In this document: positions 1 to 11,900 of the stretch, piece after piece
How the letters are laid out: each line of letters starts with the position of its first letter
How positions within the stretch are numbered: position 1 is the stretch's first letter
Assembly (NCBI GenBank): GCA_024195265.1
Contig: JAJLRJ010000006.1
Span: forward strand, 31,376,934-31,440,933
Direction of reading: 5' to 3'
Length of the DNA stretch: 64,000 bases
DNA from: Dendrophyllia cribrosa
Lineage: Eukaryota > Cnidaria > Anthozoa > Scleractinia > Dendrophylliidae
The notes under the pieces: model-generated
Seen by the model: only the letters and a program-made list of their open reading frames with translations
What the model was told of the DNA's origin: nothing
The model's database searches: none
Position numbers and translations under genes: made by a program

Positions 1-611
1 GCGAACATCTTGACCTTGCTTGTGTTGCGTTGAACAGCACACTTATTCATTTAGAGGAAACTCAGAAGACAACAATAAACCTGGAGAAGAAAGTGGAGGC
101 ACTCCAAAAGCAGTTGGAAAAAAAAGGATATAAGGAACGAGAGAGTGAAAATACGCGATTCATTTGGAAGTTTAACAAGTTTAGTGAAGTTCTGAGCCAA
201 GCGAAGGCAGGAAAAAAGGCAAAAATAGATAGCGATCCATTTTACACAGATCTTTATGGCTACAAATTAAAAGTTTCCATTAATCCTAACGGCTGTTGGC
301 CGGATGGCTGGAATACTCACATCTCAGTCTTCATAGTTTTAATGAGAGGCGAATACGATGCCATATTACCCTGGCCTTTTCACAACAAAGTAACGTTGAC
401 CTTGATTGATCAAGAGGCGAATCCATTAAAACGGGAAGATGTCGTCAACTGTATTGTTGCTAAAAATCAGAAGAGCTTTGAAAGACCCATCAGAGAGGAG
501 AACATTGGATTTGGGGATCCTGAGTTTATTTCTCACGAGGAACTACAAACAAGGCGCTACCTTGTTGACGACACTCTGTTTATTCAGGTCGAGGTCGCCT
601 CGCTCTCATGA
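1..611 (+). CDS. TRAF-like gene A, last exon (5' end outside window): coiled coil plus MATH domain
   Basis: The reading frame is open from base 3 to a TGA at 609-611, so this is the C-terminal exon of a gene that starts left of the window. It opens with EHLDLAC, which matches the same place in the last exon of gene D (EHLTFAC). A short coiled coil with leucine heptads follows, then a MATH (TRAF-C) domain from RFIWKFNKF to DDTLFIQVEV, with the TRAF signature GEYDAILPWPF. MATH domains of TRAF proteins trimerise and bind receptor tails, and the protein should act in cytoplasmic TNF-receptor or Toll-type signalling. That role is family knowledge. A TTG at 30 is not a real start, because the frame runs through it. 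No RING or zinc finger is visible here; they would be in upstream exons. Confidence 0.9.
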   Translation, partial: EHLDLACVALNSTLIHLEETQKTTINLEKKVEALQKQLEKKGYKERESENTRFIWKFNKFSEVLSQAKAGKKAKIDSDPFYTDLYGYKLKVSINPNGCWPDGWNTHISVFIVLMRGEYDAILPWPFHNKVTLTLIDQEANPLKREDVVNCIVAKNQKSFERPIREENIGFGDPEFISHEELQTRRYLVDDTLFIQVEVASLS

Positions 612-1441
612 TAGCAGAACCCACTCAGCTCTCGGATAGTCGAGCGGGCGAGCATCACGCCGGGGATCGGCGATCGACCGAGCGAAAGTAATATGGGTGG
701 ACTGATGAAGAGGCGGCCTCTCCCCCAGTTTTCCCTCGGCTCGTTCCACCTCTCGACTAAGAGGTTGACTAAGTGAGAAGAGACAACTAGCAGTCTATTA
801 TTAGTCTATATCAACGCGCATAGTTTTAATTTAGCTTTGAGTCTCAGACTCTAGTCTTTATCTGAGTCCACCGCAAAACTGGGATGTCTCAGCGACAAGC
901 TATGAAATTCTCTTAAATACAAACGTAGCCTTACCCAGATTTTTAAAATTTAAATTGGTTGAGAGGTTATTAAATACATAATATGATGTTTATCGTAATA
1001 AGGATATCAAGGAATGAGACTACTTCTCAGAGTTTTATAACTAATAAATTTACAAATAGTTTTAATGATTAGAACAAAAGATGTACTTGTTAATATCTGC
1101 AGGTTAACGAAACTGATATGCGATCCTTTTTGTTTTTTTCATGTTTGGTTCTGTGAATAACACTGATCTTAAATCAGTAAACTCAACTATTTTACTGTTT
1201 CTCAGTTAGGCGAAAAAAAATCCCATACTATCATATGTTATTTTCCTAAGTGGCTTATACGTTCCTTTTTGGTGCTAACAAATGGCCTAAATAAAGCTTG
1301 CTTTATTTTGTGTGTATGAACATTGAGACGTATTTATTACAACTTGTTGACAAGGAGAAGTCGGCCCTTGTATTTTGCAGGTTTATATTTTCAAAAGAAC
1401 AACATTTCTGCCATGGACTGCAAATCAAAGAGGTAAAGAAA
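612..1441. other. Intergenic, nothing recognised
   Basis: This is AT-rich spacer after gene A. It has no long open frame in a plausible context and no repeat I recognise. Confidence 0.5.
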
Positions 1442-1911
1442 CCTGGGCTCAATTCAATTAAACTTTTACAAGTGTAATTTACAAGTGTAGCCATTGTTTC
1501 AGGGGTTGAAAACAATGGCTACACTTAGACCCTTCCACGGTTTTTTCAACTTTTGATATTGGCCATGTAGCGAAAATCTAATGACACTGCTGGAAATAGT
1601 AAAATAGCCAAGTTTGTGAGTCGTATCTTGTAAAATCGCAAAGTTATAGTTTGGCGAATTCGGGAAATTTTACAGACGTTTGTATGCTGGGGGGCAAGTT
1701 TGTGCCCCCCAGCATACAAACGTCTGTAAAATTTCCCGACTTCGCGAAGCTATAACTTTGCGATTTTACAAGATACGACTCACAAACTTGGCTATTTTAC
1801 TAATTTTGAGGTGCTCTTTTCAGCAGTGTCATTAGATTCCCGCTACATGGTCAATATCAAAAGTTGAAAAAAACCGTGGAAGGGTAAAAGTTTTATTGAA
1901 TTGACCCCTGG
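1442..1911. mobile_element. Foldback MITE with a nested small hairpin
   Basis: Two long arms face each other around a centre near 1697, where a GC-rich tip (TGCTGGGGGG facing CCCCCCAGCA) marks the fold. The outer ends pair as well: CCTGGGCTCAATTCAAT at 1442 against ATTGAATTGACCCCTGG at 1895-1911. The left arm carries about 60 extra bases (1469-1528) missing from the right arm. These contain their own hairpin at 1483-1526 with arms AAGTGTAGCCATTGTTT and AACAATGGCTACACTT, so a smaller element landed inside the larger one. No protein is encoded. Superfamily is not clear. Confidence 0.85.
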
Positions 1912-2390
1912 AGCGCCTTCAGAAACTCCAGCAACATCTGTTACAAATCCGTAGAAAACATTTTGTGAGAGGTAATTTCACTGTCCCTCATACCAGGGTC
2001 GGTCGGTCGTTCCTTGTTTTAATTTGTGAAACTTTTTCTTGTTACTTTTAGTTCAGGTTATTACAGAAGAAAGCGAAACCCAGGTTTGTTACATATGTTT
2101 TGATAAAAAGAGAAAATCTGCCATTTTGAATGAAGAGGATGCCTTGGGGACGATATAAATGAAATTATTATGCCATTGACCTGTAGATCAGCTGTTCCGG
2201 CAGTCTCGTGGAGCCCGCGGGCACGCAATACGAGAGAGGGAAGGCGAGCGTATGTTTCATTTATCAACCATTTCTATCTGGTAAAACAAACTGAGGCGCT
2301 AGGCTTCGTGTCAACACGCCGATTCGTGCTCTTCCGTGACAAACTTAACAGTTAAGTTGCGTGACCTTTATCATAAAGCGTCAATAGAAG
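1912..2390. other. Upstream region of gene B
   Basis: This 480-bp stretch lies between the foldback element and the ATG of gene B. It must hold the promoter and 5' UTR, but I see no clear TATA box or other site. Confidence 0.4.
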
Positions 2391-2560
2391 ATGGCGGAAG
2401 TTGAGCGCGTTGCTTTACCTTCTGGGTATGAATACGACTTTCTATCAGTCGTATTTGATGAATATCACTGCCTCATTTGTCATTTACCTTTACGAGAACC
2501 AGTTCTCACGAGATGTGGACATAGATATTGCAAGAAATGCCTTAATGAAGCGATGAAAAG
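2391..2560 (+). CDS. Gene B exon 1: start and first RING half
   Basis: ATG at 2391, then a 170-bp exon ending before GTAAGA. It encodes six of the eight zinc ligands of the RING and ends in phase 2. Confidence 0.92.
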
Positions 2561-5500
2561 GTAAGATACACGTTTAATCCTTTCACTCGCACGAGCGACC
2601 ATGATCGATAAAAAAATACCAAATTACATTTTGACAGACAAGAAAGGCAGCGAGAAACAAACTGCACTGGGCAAAAGTGTTGCTCAAGAGCTCTCATTTG
2701 AATGGTCACACTTTAGAATCTTATCCAAATACTCAAAAGTCAGAATCGTATCCCTCATAAGCGGATGATTTTTGGGAAAAACAATAGACCTTTAACCACT
2801 ATATATTTTGTATGGCGACCGTCTACAGACAAACTCTCGCCAGGGTGTCTATGAAGGTTTCCGAATTTGCGGAGCCATATCTTCGCTGTTTTACATCAGA
2901 TCACGCTAAAAAAATTGGCCATTTTCCTAACTGTACGGTGCTCTTTTCAACAGTATCGATAAATGTTTGTTATCGGTTGAACATCGGAATTTGAATTTAA
3001 CGTGATAAGGTCTTTCCTTCAAGCGACATGACCCGCGGGCATAAAGCTTTGATTCGATGCTAAGAAGTCATTCTGCGATAGTCTTATTTTGCCGTAACAG
3101 GTTTATCAAGTTGTTTTAAAAACACTTCTCGTATAACACGGCATTTCTAGCGAACTATGTCGCAAGATATTTTCACTTCACTCTCACTTACTACTCGTCT
3201 AATTGCACACGCATATGAAAACACAAGGCGTTCAGGTTTCATAAACAGCAGTTGTAACATTTATTTATTTTTTCAGGCAGCGAGTTCCTGAATGTCCCGT
3301 AGATAGAGAGCCTTTGGATCGAGAAAAGGTAATTTATTTTCCTCTTTTGCTGAAAGAATTGTAGAGAAAAAAAGAGGGAATACATATACCGCACGCAAAC
3401 ATTCGCTCAGCAGCTGAAGTCTTACGATTTCACCCAATCACTTTTTAGACATTTCTAATAAATAAACCAGCGGGGAGTGACTCAAGCTAACTTTGAAAAC
3501 ACGCGATCGATTTCAAGTCACGCAAAACGTTCAAGGTCACGCAATGTACAATAATTACATGTATGTACAACAATGATGTGAAACTTTATTTTTTAAGTGC
3601 TTCTTAAATTTAGCAATTTGTTATAAACAGAATTTAGCGTATATTTAATATTTAAAATGTCTTTTAAAGTTTTTCTTCGCTTTTAATAGAAAAAATATAT
3701 CAATAATAAAATTGCGGAAACTTCAACCTTAATCTCGGAATCCGCAAATTGTCGCGTATTTCATTAGAAGAAGAACATTTTAACAGTTTTTCCAAATAAG
3801 GAAACATTAGCCTTTGTCGTGAAATATCGAAATTAAAGGCCCGTTTACACATTCGATTTTTGATGCGATTTTTGTCGCGCTCTCCAATGCAACTTTTGTC
3901 GCAAGTGTAAACTAGCGGCGATTTCCTATGCGATTCGGGTGCGATATTTGCTGCGATTTCCCAAAAATCGCTGCCAAGTTGCATCAGGTTTCGAACATGT
4001 TCGAAATCTCTGCGACATCGCGCGACAAATCGCGCCGAAATCGCCGCCCGTTTACACATGCGATTTAAAGGTGCAACTTGCGTGCGACAAAAATCGCATC
4101 GACAAGTGCGACAAAAATTGCACAAAAAATCGCCTGTGTAAACGGGCCTTTTAAGACTTATTCTCCTTATGGACTGTAGTTAAGTCTGTTAATACATCTT
4201 TGCAGTACCCTGCAGTGAGTGATCTTCCATTTTTGTCAGTTGAAGTAACACCAAAAGATTTTAAAACGTAAATAATGTCAACAATCTCTCCACCAATGTC
4301 AATAATAATCAATCATAGCTTCAGGGAAATATTTTTTTATATGGTTTTCTTATTAAAAAAATTGGAAGATTAGAAAATGATTTTTAAAACACCAACAGTC
4401 AGTTGATACCCACACAAGAGGACCCCAGGTTGATAGTGGACTATTTTAGTTTCCATCTATTAATTATTAACTACAAATTCTTATTTTAATACCTTCATTA
4501 AATCTTCAATATTTTTTATTTCTCTCAATTTTGCAAATCCTTTGAGAAAAACTATTTTCTCCCAAACAAACCCAAAAATCATCCCAAAATTTTCAAAACA
4601 CCCCATAACCGTCATAGACTCGTGAGATGAGCATAGAGGTTTTGTATTGCTTGAAAGGTGACCGAGATATTTCCATTACAGCCATGTTAAGTCGCGGAGG
4701 CGGAGTCCCGCCTTAAAGCAACTAAATAACTAGCCTATTGACCAACTTTGGCTGTGTCACTATAGTAAGTATACAACGGATACAATTTTTTTTTGAAAAT
4801 TTGTTCGTACGAGGAGAGACCGTTTATTATGACTGTGAAGTCTATAAAAGTTTTGTAAAGATGTAAATGAAGCTAAATGATAAGTAAAGATGCAATGATA
4901 TGCCTTCCCCTATATAAACCAGTAACATCCTTTTTTCTACATGTTTTATTTACATTTAGGACATATTTCCAGACAAAGCAACAGAAAGGAACATTCTTTC
5001 CTGTCATGTGAGGTGTCCGAGTGAAGGATGCGATTGGACTGGGGAGACCAGAAATGTAGAGGTACGTAAAACGGGCTCGCTTAACTGTTTCGTCCCCAGG
5101 AGTTGCTCGACCGAGCGTGGTGCTTGTGGATTAGGGTTTGTGTTTTAAACATCCTTCCCATCAAACTTCATCGTGTTTTCCCGTGACATTTAATGATGGC
5201 AAGAAACGAGGCAGCGTAAACGAAATAATGAAGTTGTCTTCAAAGTTATATAATGATCCTAAATAAGAGAAAAAAGATCGTCTTTTTACCAAAAAAATTG
5301 CCAACTGTTTAAAATTTCGTCTTGCCTTGAGAATTTATTGCGAAATAAGATGTCTGATTTTAAATAGTGTCAGTCGGCGGCCGAAAACCGTGTCAAAACG
5401 GTCGAACAAGCAGAGATCTACTTGGAGACAAACAACTTGATTATACCACAACACAACTTCGCTCGTATCTTGGTGTTATGATCCTCGACATCATTTCTAT

Positions 5501-8500
5501 TCCTTGTACTCTGATAAAGACATAGTACCCTCGTTTTCATGACCATCTTTTTAATAAGAAATACAATGTATGCTTGAGAGAATCGTGGCTAGCTGGTACG
5601 AAATATTTTTAATGGTCTTGTAATGTTCTCCCAGACCCATTTACAGAGCTGTCTCTGCAAAATAATTCGCTGTCCCAACCCGCACTGTGATACAACAATG
5701 GAAAAGAGGCTTGTGGAAGATCACGTGATGAACACGTGCCAATGGAGAAGTGTGCATTGTGGGCATTGTGATGAGAAGTATGCCAAATGTGATGAACAGG
5801 TAGCCATTGACTTTACGAAGGAAATATGATGTAATTGCAATTCAGTTTGAGGACATTTTCATGAGTGTGAGAATGCTTTTCGCTAAGAACACGAGCTGTG
5901 TGCCTTATAAAATAGATGAAGGACGACTAAAAATATATACGTAAGGAAATTTCATTCCGTGCTGTCTTACTTCCGTCATCTCAGTACTAGCCGAAACTCT
6001 GGCAAACAACTTTCATATCACTGCTTCAACTCTCTTCTCATGGCAAAAAATTGGGTGACATTTGCCTCTAATTTTTTTAACTCGTCCCCAGACCCCATTT
6101 TTGGAAGGAAAAATCAAAATTTCGCCCATTTATGAATTACTTCTCGAAACCCACACTTGGATTCCAGTAATTTGGTTATTATTCTATCTGGAAACGTTAA
6201 AATATTTTAATAACTTAAAAAAAGAAAGTCCCGTCATTTTGACGTCAGTGAAGTGACCAATGTCACGTAAAGGCTTGTATGGAGTTCAACCGCGCGGCCA
6301 TCGCTTTTAGCGGTATAACTCATTTTAATAGGCGTAATATCAACATCCACACTCGGTTTTAAAGAGACTAGGATCTAGTGAACATTTTGGTGGGAAATAT
6401 GATTTAATTGGAGCGAAAAAACCCCGTCATTTTGCCATTTTTTCAGTGCAATATGCTTCGACTGAGCCCATTTTGGCTTCTATTGGTAACTTGCGCGGAC
6501 TAGCGCCCAGGCCGTTCGAGCTCAACTGCGCATGGGCAATAGTTCATTTTAGTACAATCAAAGTATAGAGCAAGGCTGATACTACGTAGAACATTTAACG
6601 CGACAACGACATGACAGAGCCCAAACTGAAAGCCAAAATGCAAGTAACGCGCACGCCCGGAGCAAATGTCTCCTTTTTATCTCGTTAATGCGCTTGCGCG
6701 TAAACGAGATGTACGATTCACAACGAAAAAAAGGGGCAAAAGTTGTTAACAAAGGTTCTTTGTTTAGTTTTGTTAACATTTGTCCGGGGGGGGTTACTTA
6801 TAGAAGCTATATTAGGGCACCGAGGATACGGTGGGTTAAACAGGTTAGGATTTCAAGAAGTGCGTCACATACCGCCACTAAAATTTTTGAGGGGCACCCC
6901 CGGACCTATTGTTAATTTCCCTAGGGTATTGAATTGTCATGAACTTGTTATGTCTTACGTTACGTTACCACAAAGGTATTACAGTTCTTAGAGCTATGAC
7001 CTCACCACAAGGGTATTACAGTTCTTATTTACAGTGATTTGCGTGAGTTGCGCTTTGACATTTTTCGCGTACAGTTCTTATTTACAGTGATTTGGGTGAG
7101 TTGCGCTTTGACATTTTCCGCGCTCGACGAAGCTAAGAAATTTCACCCTTTATCTTTGTTTGCTTTTTGAGGTTTATAGCTGACATTTTCCGCGCTCGAC
7201 GAAGCTAAGAAATTTCACTTTGTATGTTTGTCCGCTTTCTGAGGTTTATACGCGGGTTTATAGCAGAGTTGTTTTACAAATGTTTTAAAGCTATGACCTC
7301 ATCGCCTGACAGATTGTTTCTTATCTTGGATTTATTGTTTTTGTGGTTTTAAGCACTTAAATAGAAAATTGATAGAAAATTCTAGAAATTGGCACGAATG
7401 TTCTGCGATACCTTGTCTACTCGGGAAGATTAACCGCGAGGAGCGATTTTTGAAGTCGCTTAGCGAGTGACAAGTGGAAATGTCGTGAAAAGAAAATTGT
7501 CAGGAATGTTCTGCGATACGTTGTGTACCCGGGATGACTAACCCTGAAGAGCGATTTTTCAAGTCGTTAGCTAGTTACAACCGGAAAGGGATGACTAACC
7601 TTCAAGTCGCTTAGCGAGTGACAACCGGAAATGTTCGTGAAAAGAAAAATTGTGAGGAATGTTCTGCGATACGTTGATGACTAACCATGAAGAGCAAAAT
7701 AGTTGGTTTTCCAATTTGCTTAAAGTTAAGCGAGTCAGCTTAATTGAGTTAAACTCTAGTTAAATTTAAGCCACCAAAGCAGGTAGCTTAAGCGAGTCGG
7801 CCATTAATTTTAGACAATAAGAAGCAACTTGTGGTCATTTATCTGACAAGGCTGTCAAATCGGAAATAAAACACGCGTTCTATTTTCATGCGTCGCTCGT
7901 GAAGGGGCCTAATTTGATTGTATTATACAATGGATTTGCTTTTCTGCAAAATTAACGTTAATGTCCCTTTTCAGTAGTCATTAGAATACTGAATCATTCC
8001 TATTACGGTTTGATTATTAAAGAGAAATTTCAATTTTGAATGGTTATTAAATGTTGAGGTGTCATGATTATGCAATAGTATGCAAGAGAGGTGAGATTTT
8101 GCGTATTCAGCTAACTAAAAATGTTCCCGTTTGATTGTGCAAGAGTATGGATTTGGCTTTTGCTCTATTTGGAACACTGAATCATTGCCATTACGGTTTG
8201 ATTATGCAATAGTATGCAAAAGACGTAATAATTTTGCTGATTTAGTTAACAAAAGTTTATCAAGCAAGCATTATAAGCGATTTCAGCGTGTTGATTTTTT
8301 TTAAAGGAAAAATATTGGCACTATATGGGAGCTAATTGACAAAACAAACAAAAAGACAATGTATTATTTTAGTGGCAAGCAAGACAGAGAAAACGTTCTC
8401 CGCTTATAAAAAGAAGAGGAATATCAATCAGTCGGTGTGTTATTCCCATCACATTCAAATCGTGAAGCGGACAAGACAGATACCTTAGAGTGCTCAACGT

Positions 8501-8898
8501 AGCTTTATCGCATTGAAATCCTGACGCAAGAGAGTTGCCCTAGAGTGCTCAACGTAGCTCAATTAGCAAAGAATATAGCAGACTTAAAGCAAGAAAATAT
8601 ATATTGAAATCTATTATTTCGTAAAACAAAATTATCAATTGTTTATAATGGTTGCTTTTGATGCTTCAGGCGGCACACACCTACCCTTAATTGTCGGGAG
8701 TACTCCCCCCCCCCCCCCCCCCCAGAATATGTATCAACAATTCACTTCCAAAAAACACGCTTTTTCCAATTCTATATTACCTTAGGTTATTGCATATTCA
8801 CTGCCTTCCTAAATTTTAGACTTGCCACAAGTGTACTGCGAAGCCCACAAGAGAGTTACGAAACTACGAAAGCTACTATGCTATCCGTTTGAGTGAGT

Positions 8899-8939
<41 letters not shown>

Positions 8940-11900
8940 GCCGATTTTGACCCGATATTCTCCGATCTTAACTCCTTTTTTGTTTTGGAACCTCGTCGGT
9001 TGTTCAACGTTTGTCGAGGATAGCTTCGCAACCTCGTCGGTTGTTCAACGTTTGTCGAGGATAGCTTCTAATGGCCCGAATCGAATGTTCCCTCAGAAGA
9101 CTATCAGATTTCTAACAAATATGGCCGGCCGTGAACTCCACGCTTTCATTTTGTAGACGTTCATTTTGCATAACCGGAATGAAAGCACGCCTTTTAAGAC
9201 TTCGAAATGGAAAGAAAAAGTCCTTTAGAAGATTTTTTGCCTTTGTAGTGGTGGTTTGAGAGCTGAAAGCGATGAAATTTGTCACAAGTGAGGACATGTC
9301 TTCTTTCAGAATTTATACTCGAAGCGGCAGACTTTACTAAGAATTTTCAAGCATTCCTGGAAAACTACGGTAAAGAAAGTCACATTTTTTAATGTCCATT
9401 TACCTTGTAAGAAACATTTCATAGACTGTTTCTTTGTCTTATTGGTAGCTTTTGACAAATATTTAGAAAACTTGACCACAATCGGTCGAGCGAGAAATTC
9501 GCCAGATGCTGAACAAATTTGCGTGGCCGACAGTTTCCTTGATGCGATAATTTGACGCGTTTTCTTCTTGAGACTAAACTAAATTGGATAAGAATTGCAT
9601 TCTATATACACATGAAAAGTCGGAAATTTTAGAAAACACTAGATATAATAAAGTAGGTTGCTGAATTTAAATATTATTTTGTGATGTTTATAATACAATT
9701 CGCAGACGCTAGCGCTGCAATTAGGATAAACAAATCGCTAAGCCTTCCGGAAGCAGAAAATCACTGAATTCTGATCAGCGTTTAACTCTTTTATTCAAGG
9801 GAAAGACATTTTCATTCAAGGAAATATTGCGTATTTGCGACAACACTTTGAATAAACTATGAAGCCAGGAAAAACTAATACATGGCAAAATCAAAGCAGT
9901 TATTAGGAACTAGAAAAATTTCACTTCGATTTAGTCTTGAAATCACGGGGGGAGGGGGGGGGGGGGGGGGGGGTGGGGGTTCATGATGCGTCACGCAATA
10001 TTTATTTTTAAAATGTTTCACCAATTTATAGCACTCGTCACCACGGTTTTGAAAATTATAAAAACAAAATATTCTGAACGCGATTACATGTATTTTTTTT
10101 CTCATTACCTGTAAATTTAGGGCTTCCAAAACTTTATTGCAAATCCGGGCAGGAGAGGGGGGTCTCTCGGCTTGGAAATCCAAGGGGGCAAGGTGGGGGG
10201 GGGGGGGGGGGGGGGGAGGAAATCCTACGATAATCTAAGTAATAACAGGCGAAGTAAGCTACATGCAGTCATAGACTGCCTATTTTTTTATTAACCTCAC
10301 CTTCTAACGCATTAACGAGATGGCTTGAAGAGCCCTTTGATTGGTATGCAGAGTAGAGGGTGCAATTTGAGTTCAGGATGAGGTTAGTTCTCGTTTATGC
10401 GCCAGCCCTCTTTTACGCCAGTCTACGCCTGTGTGCTCGCTTTTGTCAGCTCTCTTCGACTTTCTTTTCCTTTTAAGATAAACAAAAGAAAAGCTTCAAA
10501 TAGACTATAAGCAAACCTTTGCTGACGTCATTGCTGACGTCAGTATGCATTAGCATACGAATTTACGTAGAGAAGGCACCGTGCTAAATACGAATCGACT
10601 TCAAAAGTTGAAAGAGCTTGTTAAACTAAGTAATCTACACGATTTTTAGCTCTTTATATGTAATTTCCATAAGGAAATTTTAGCTATTAAAAACTGCAAA
10701 ATTAGGGGGGTGGGGGGAGCAAAAGTGCTAATGAGTGATAAATTCTTTGTAAAATTTCGAATTTTTAAAACAGCATTGCACAAAGTGTATCTTGTACATC
10801 GGGCTCAAATTTCCAGACAAAGCTATTTGTGCTATGGTTTCTCAACAGTCGGAATTTTGTGTAGGTTAATAAGAGATGAGGCGTATATGCTAATCAGGCA
10901 ATAATTGGAAACAACGATTGGCATAAAGTAGATTAAAATATACCGGTAGTCAGTAATGCCTGTTATTTTACTGTCCACAGCAACACTCCGCTGAATGTCG
11001 CAGACTTCCTGTTGATTGTTCCAATGGGTGTGGCGAGGTTATACCCAGAGAGGAGGTAGATAAACAGTGTTTTATACTTTCTTATTTCCTTTGTTCCAGT
11101 CAATGTAGTGAAACTACAGTTGGACTTCCATGTGCGACCACCTCTCCAACACTTCTCCTAAGCAAACACTTTTCAAAAATACCAAACGTTGTCGAGCCAA
11201 ATCATTATAATAAATAATGATGGAAACCCCTTGAAAGCGACCACCTCTCGTAAGCGACCGCGCCGCTTTCAGTGCTTGTAGTTTGAATTTTTCTATAGTT
11301 TTTAACTTCTGGTAAGTGACCACTCGCCCGCATTTCGATGTCACTGCAGGTGCAAATTGGGCGATCAGATGCAGTTCAAGCCCATTAACACAAATATTCT
11401 GTCCCCTACAGCAGAACTATAATGCAGTATTTAGTGTTACAGATGCCTTGTGCACTGACACAGTACTTCAGGATGGTAGGTTAAGGCCTCTTGTGATCTT
11501 ACCCCTGGTTTGGCATTTAGGATGCTCGCTTACGAAAGGTTCATTTTTCATTTCAGATGACAGCACATCAGAACGTCGAATGTTCTCAAACCGTCGTAAA
11601 CTGCCAATACGACTATCTGGGCTGTACAATTAAGGTAATTCCTACTGTTATATTTTTAAGTGTAAAAATATTTATGTGAGATGTGCATGCCTATGTGTAC
11701 CGGTCCCGGGTACCGGTACTAATTCATAAACTGTTTTTCTAACTAAGCTGTTCCACATCTCCCATAAGAACAAAAAAAATCGTTTATGGCCAGTGCATGT
11801 TAACCTGCGTAGCTGGCGGTTTTTTTGTTGGCGCGCGCGATAATTCGCGAGCGGCGAAGCCGCGAGTTTCGAGTTTCGAGCGGCGAAGCCGTGAGAAACC

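Larger units (their letters stand above)
5800..10980 (+). other. Gene B intron 4: mostly unrecognised, with tandem repeats and homopolymer tracts
   Basis: The 5.2-kb intron holds the tandem repeats and poly-C or poly-G runs listed separately. The rest has no coding exon that I can support. Confidence 0.6.

Noticed and set aside
3700..4125. 141-codon minus-strand frame rich in Cys and Arg
   Set aside because: It is created by the CGATTTTTGTCGC palindromic MITE.
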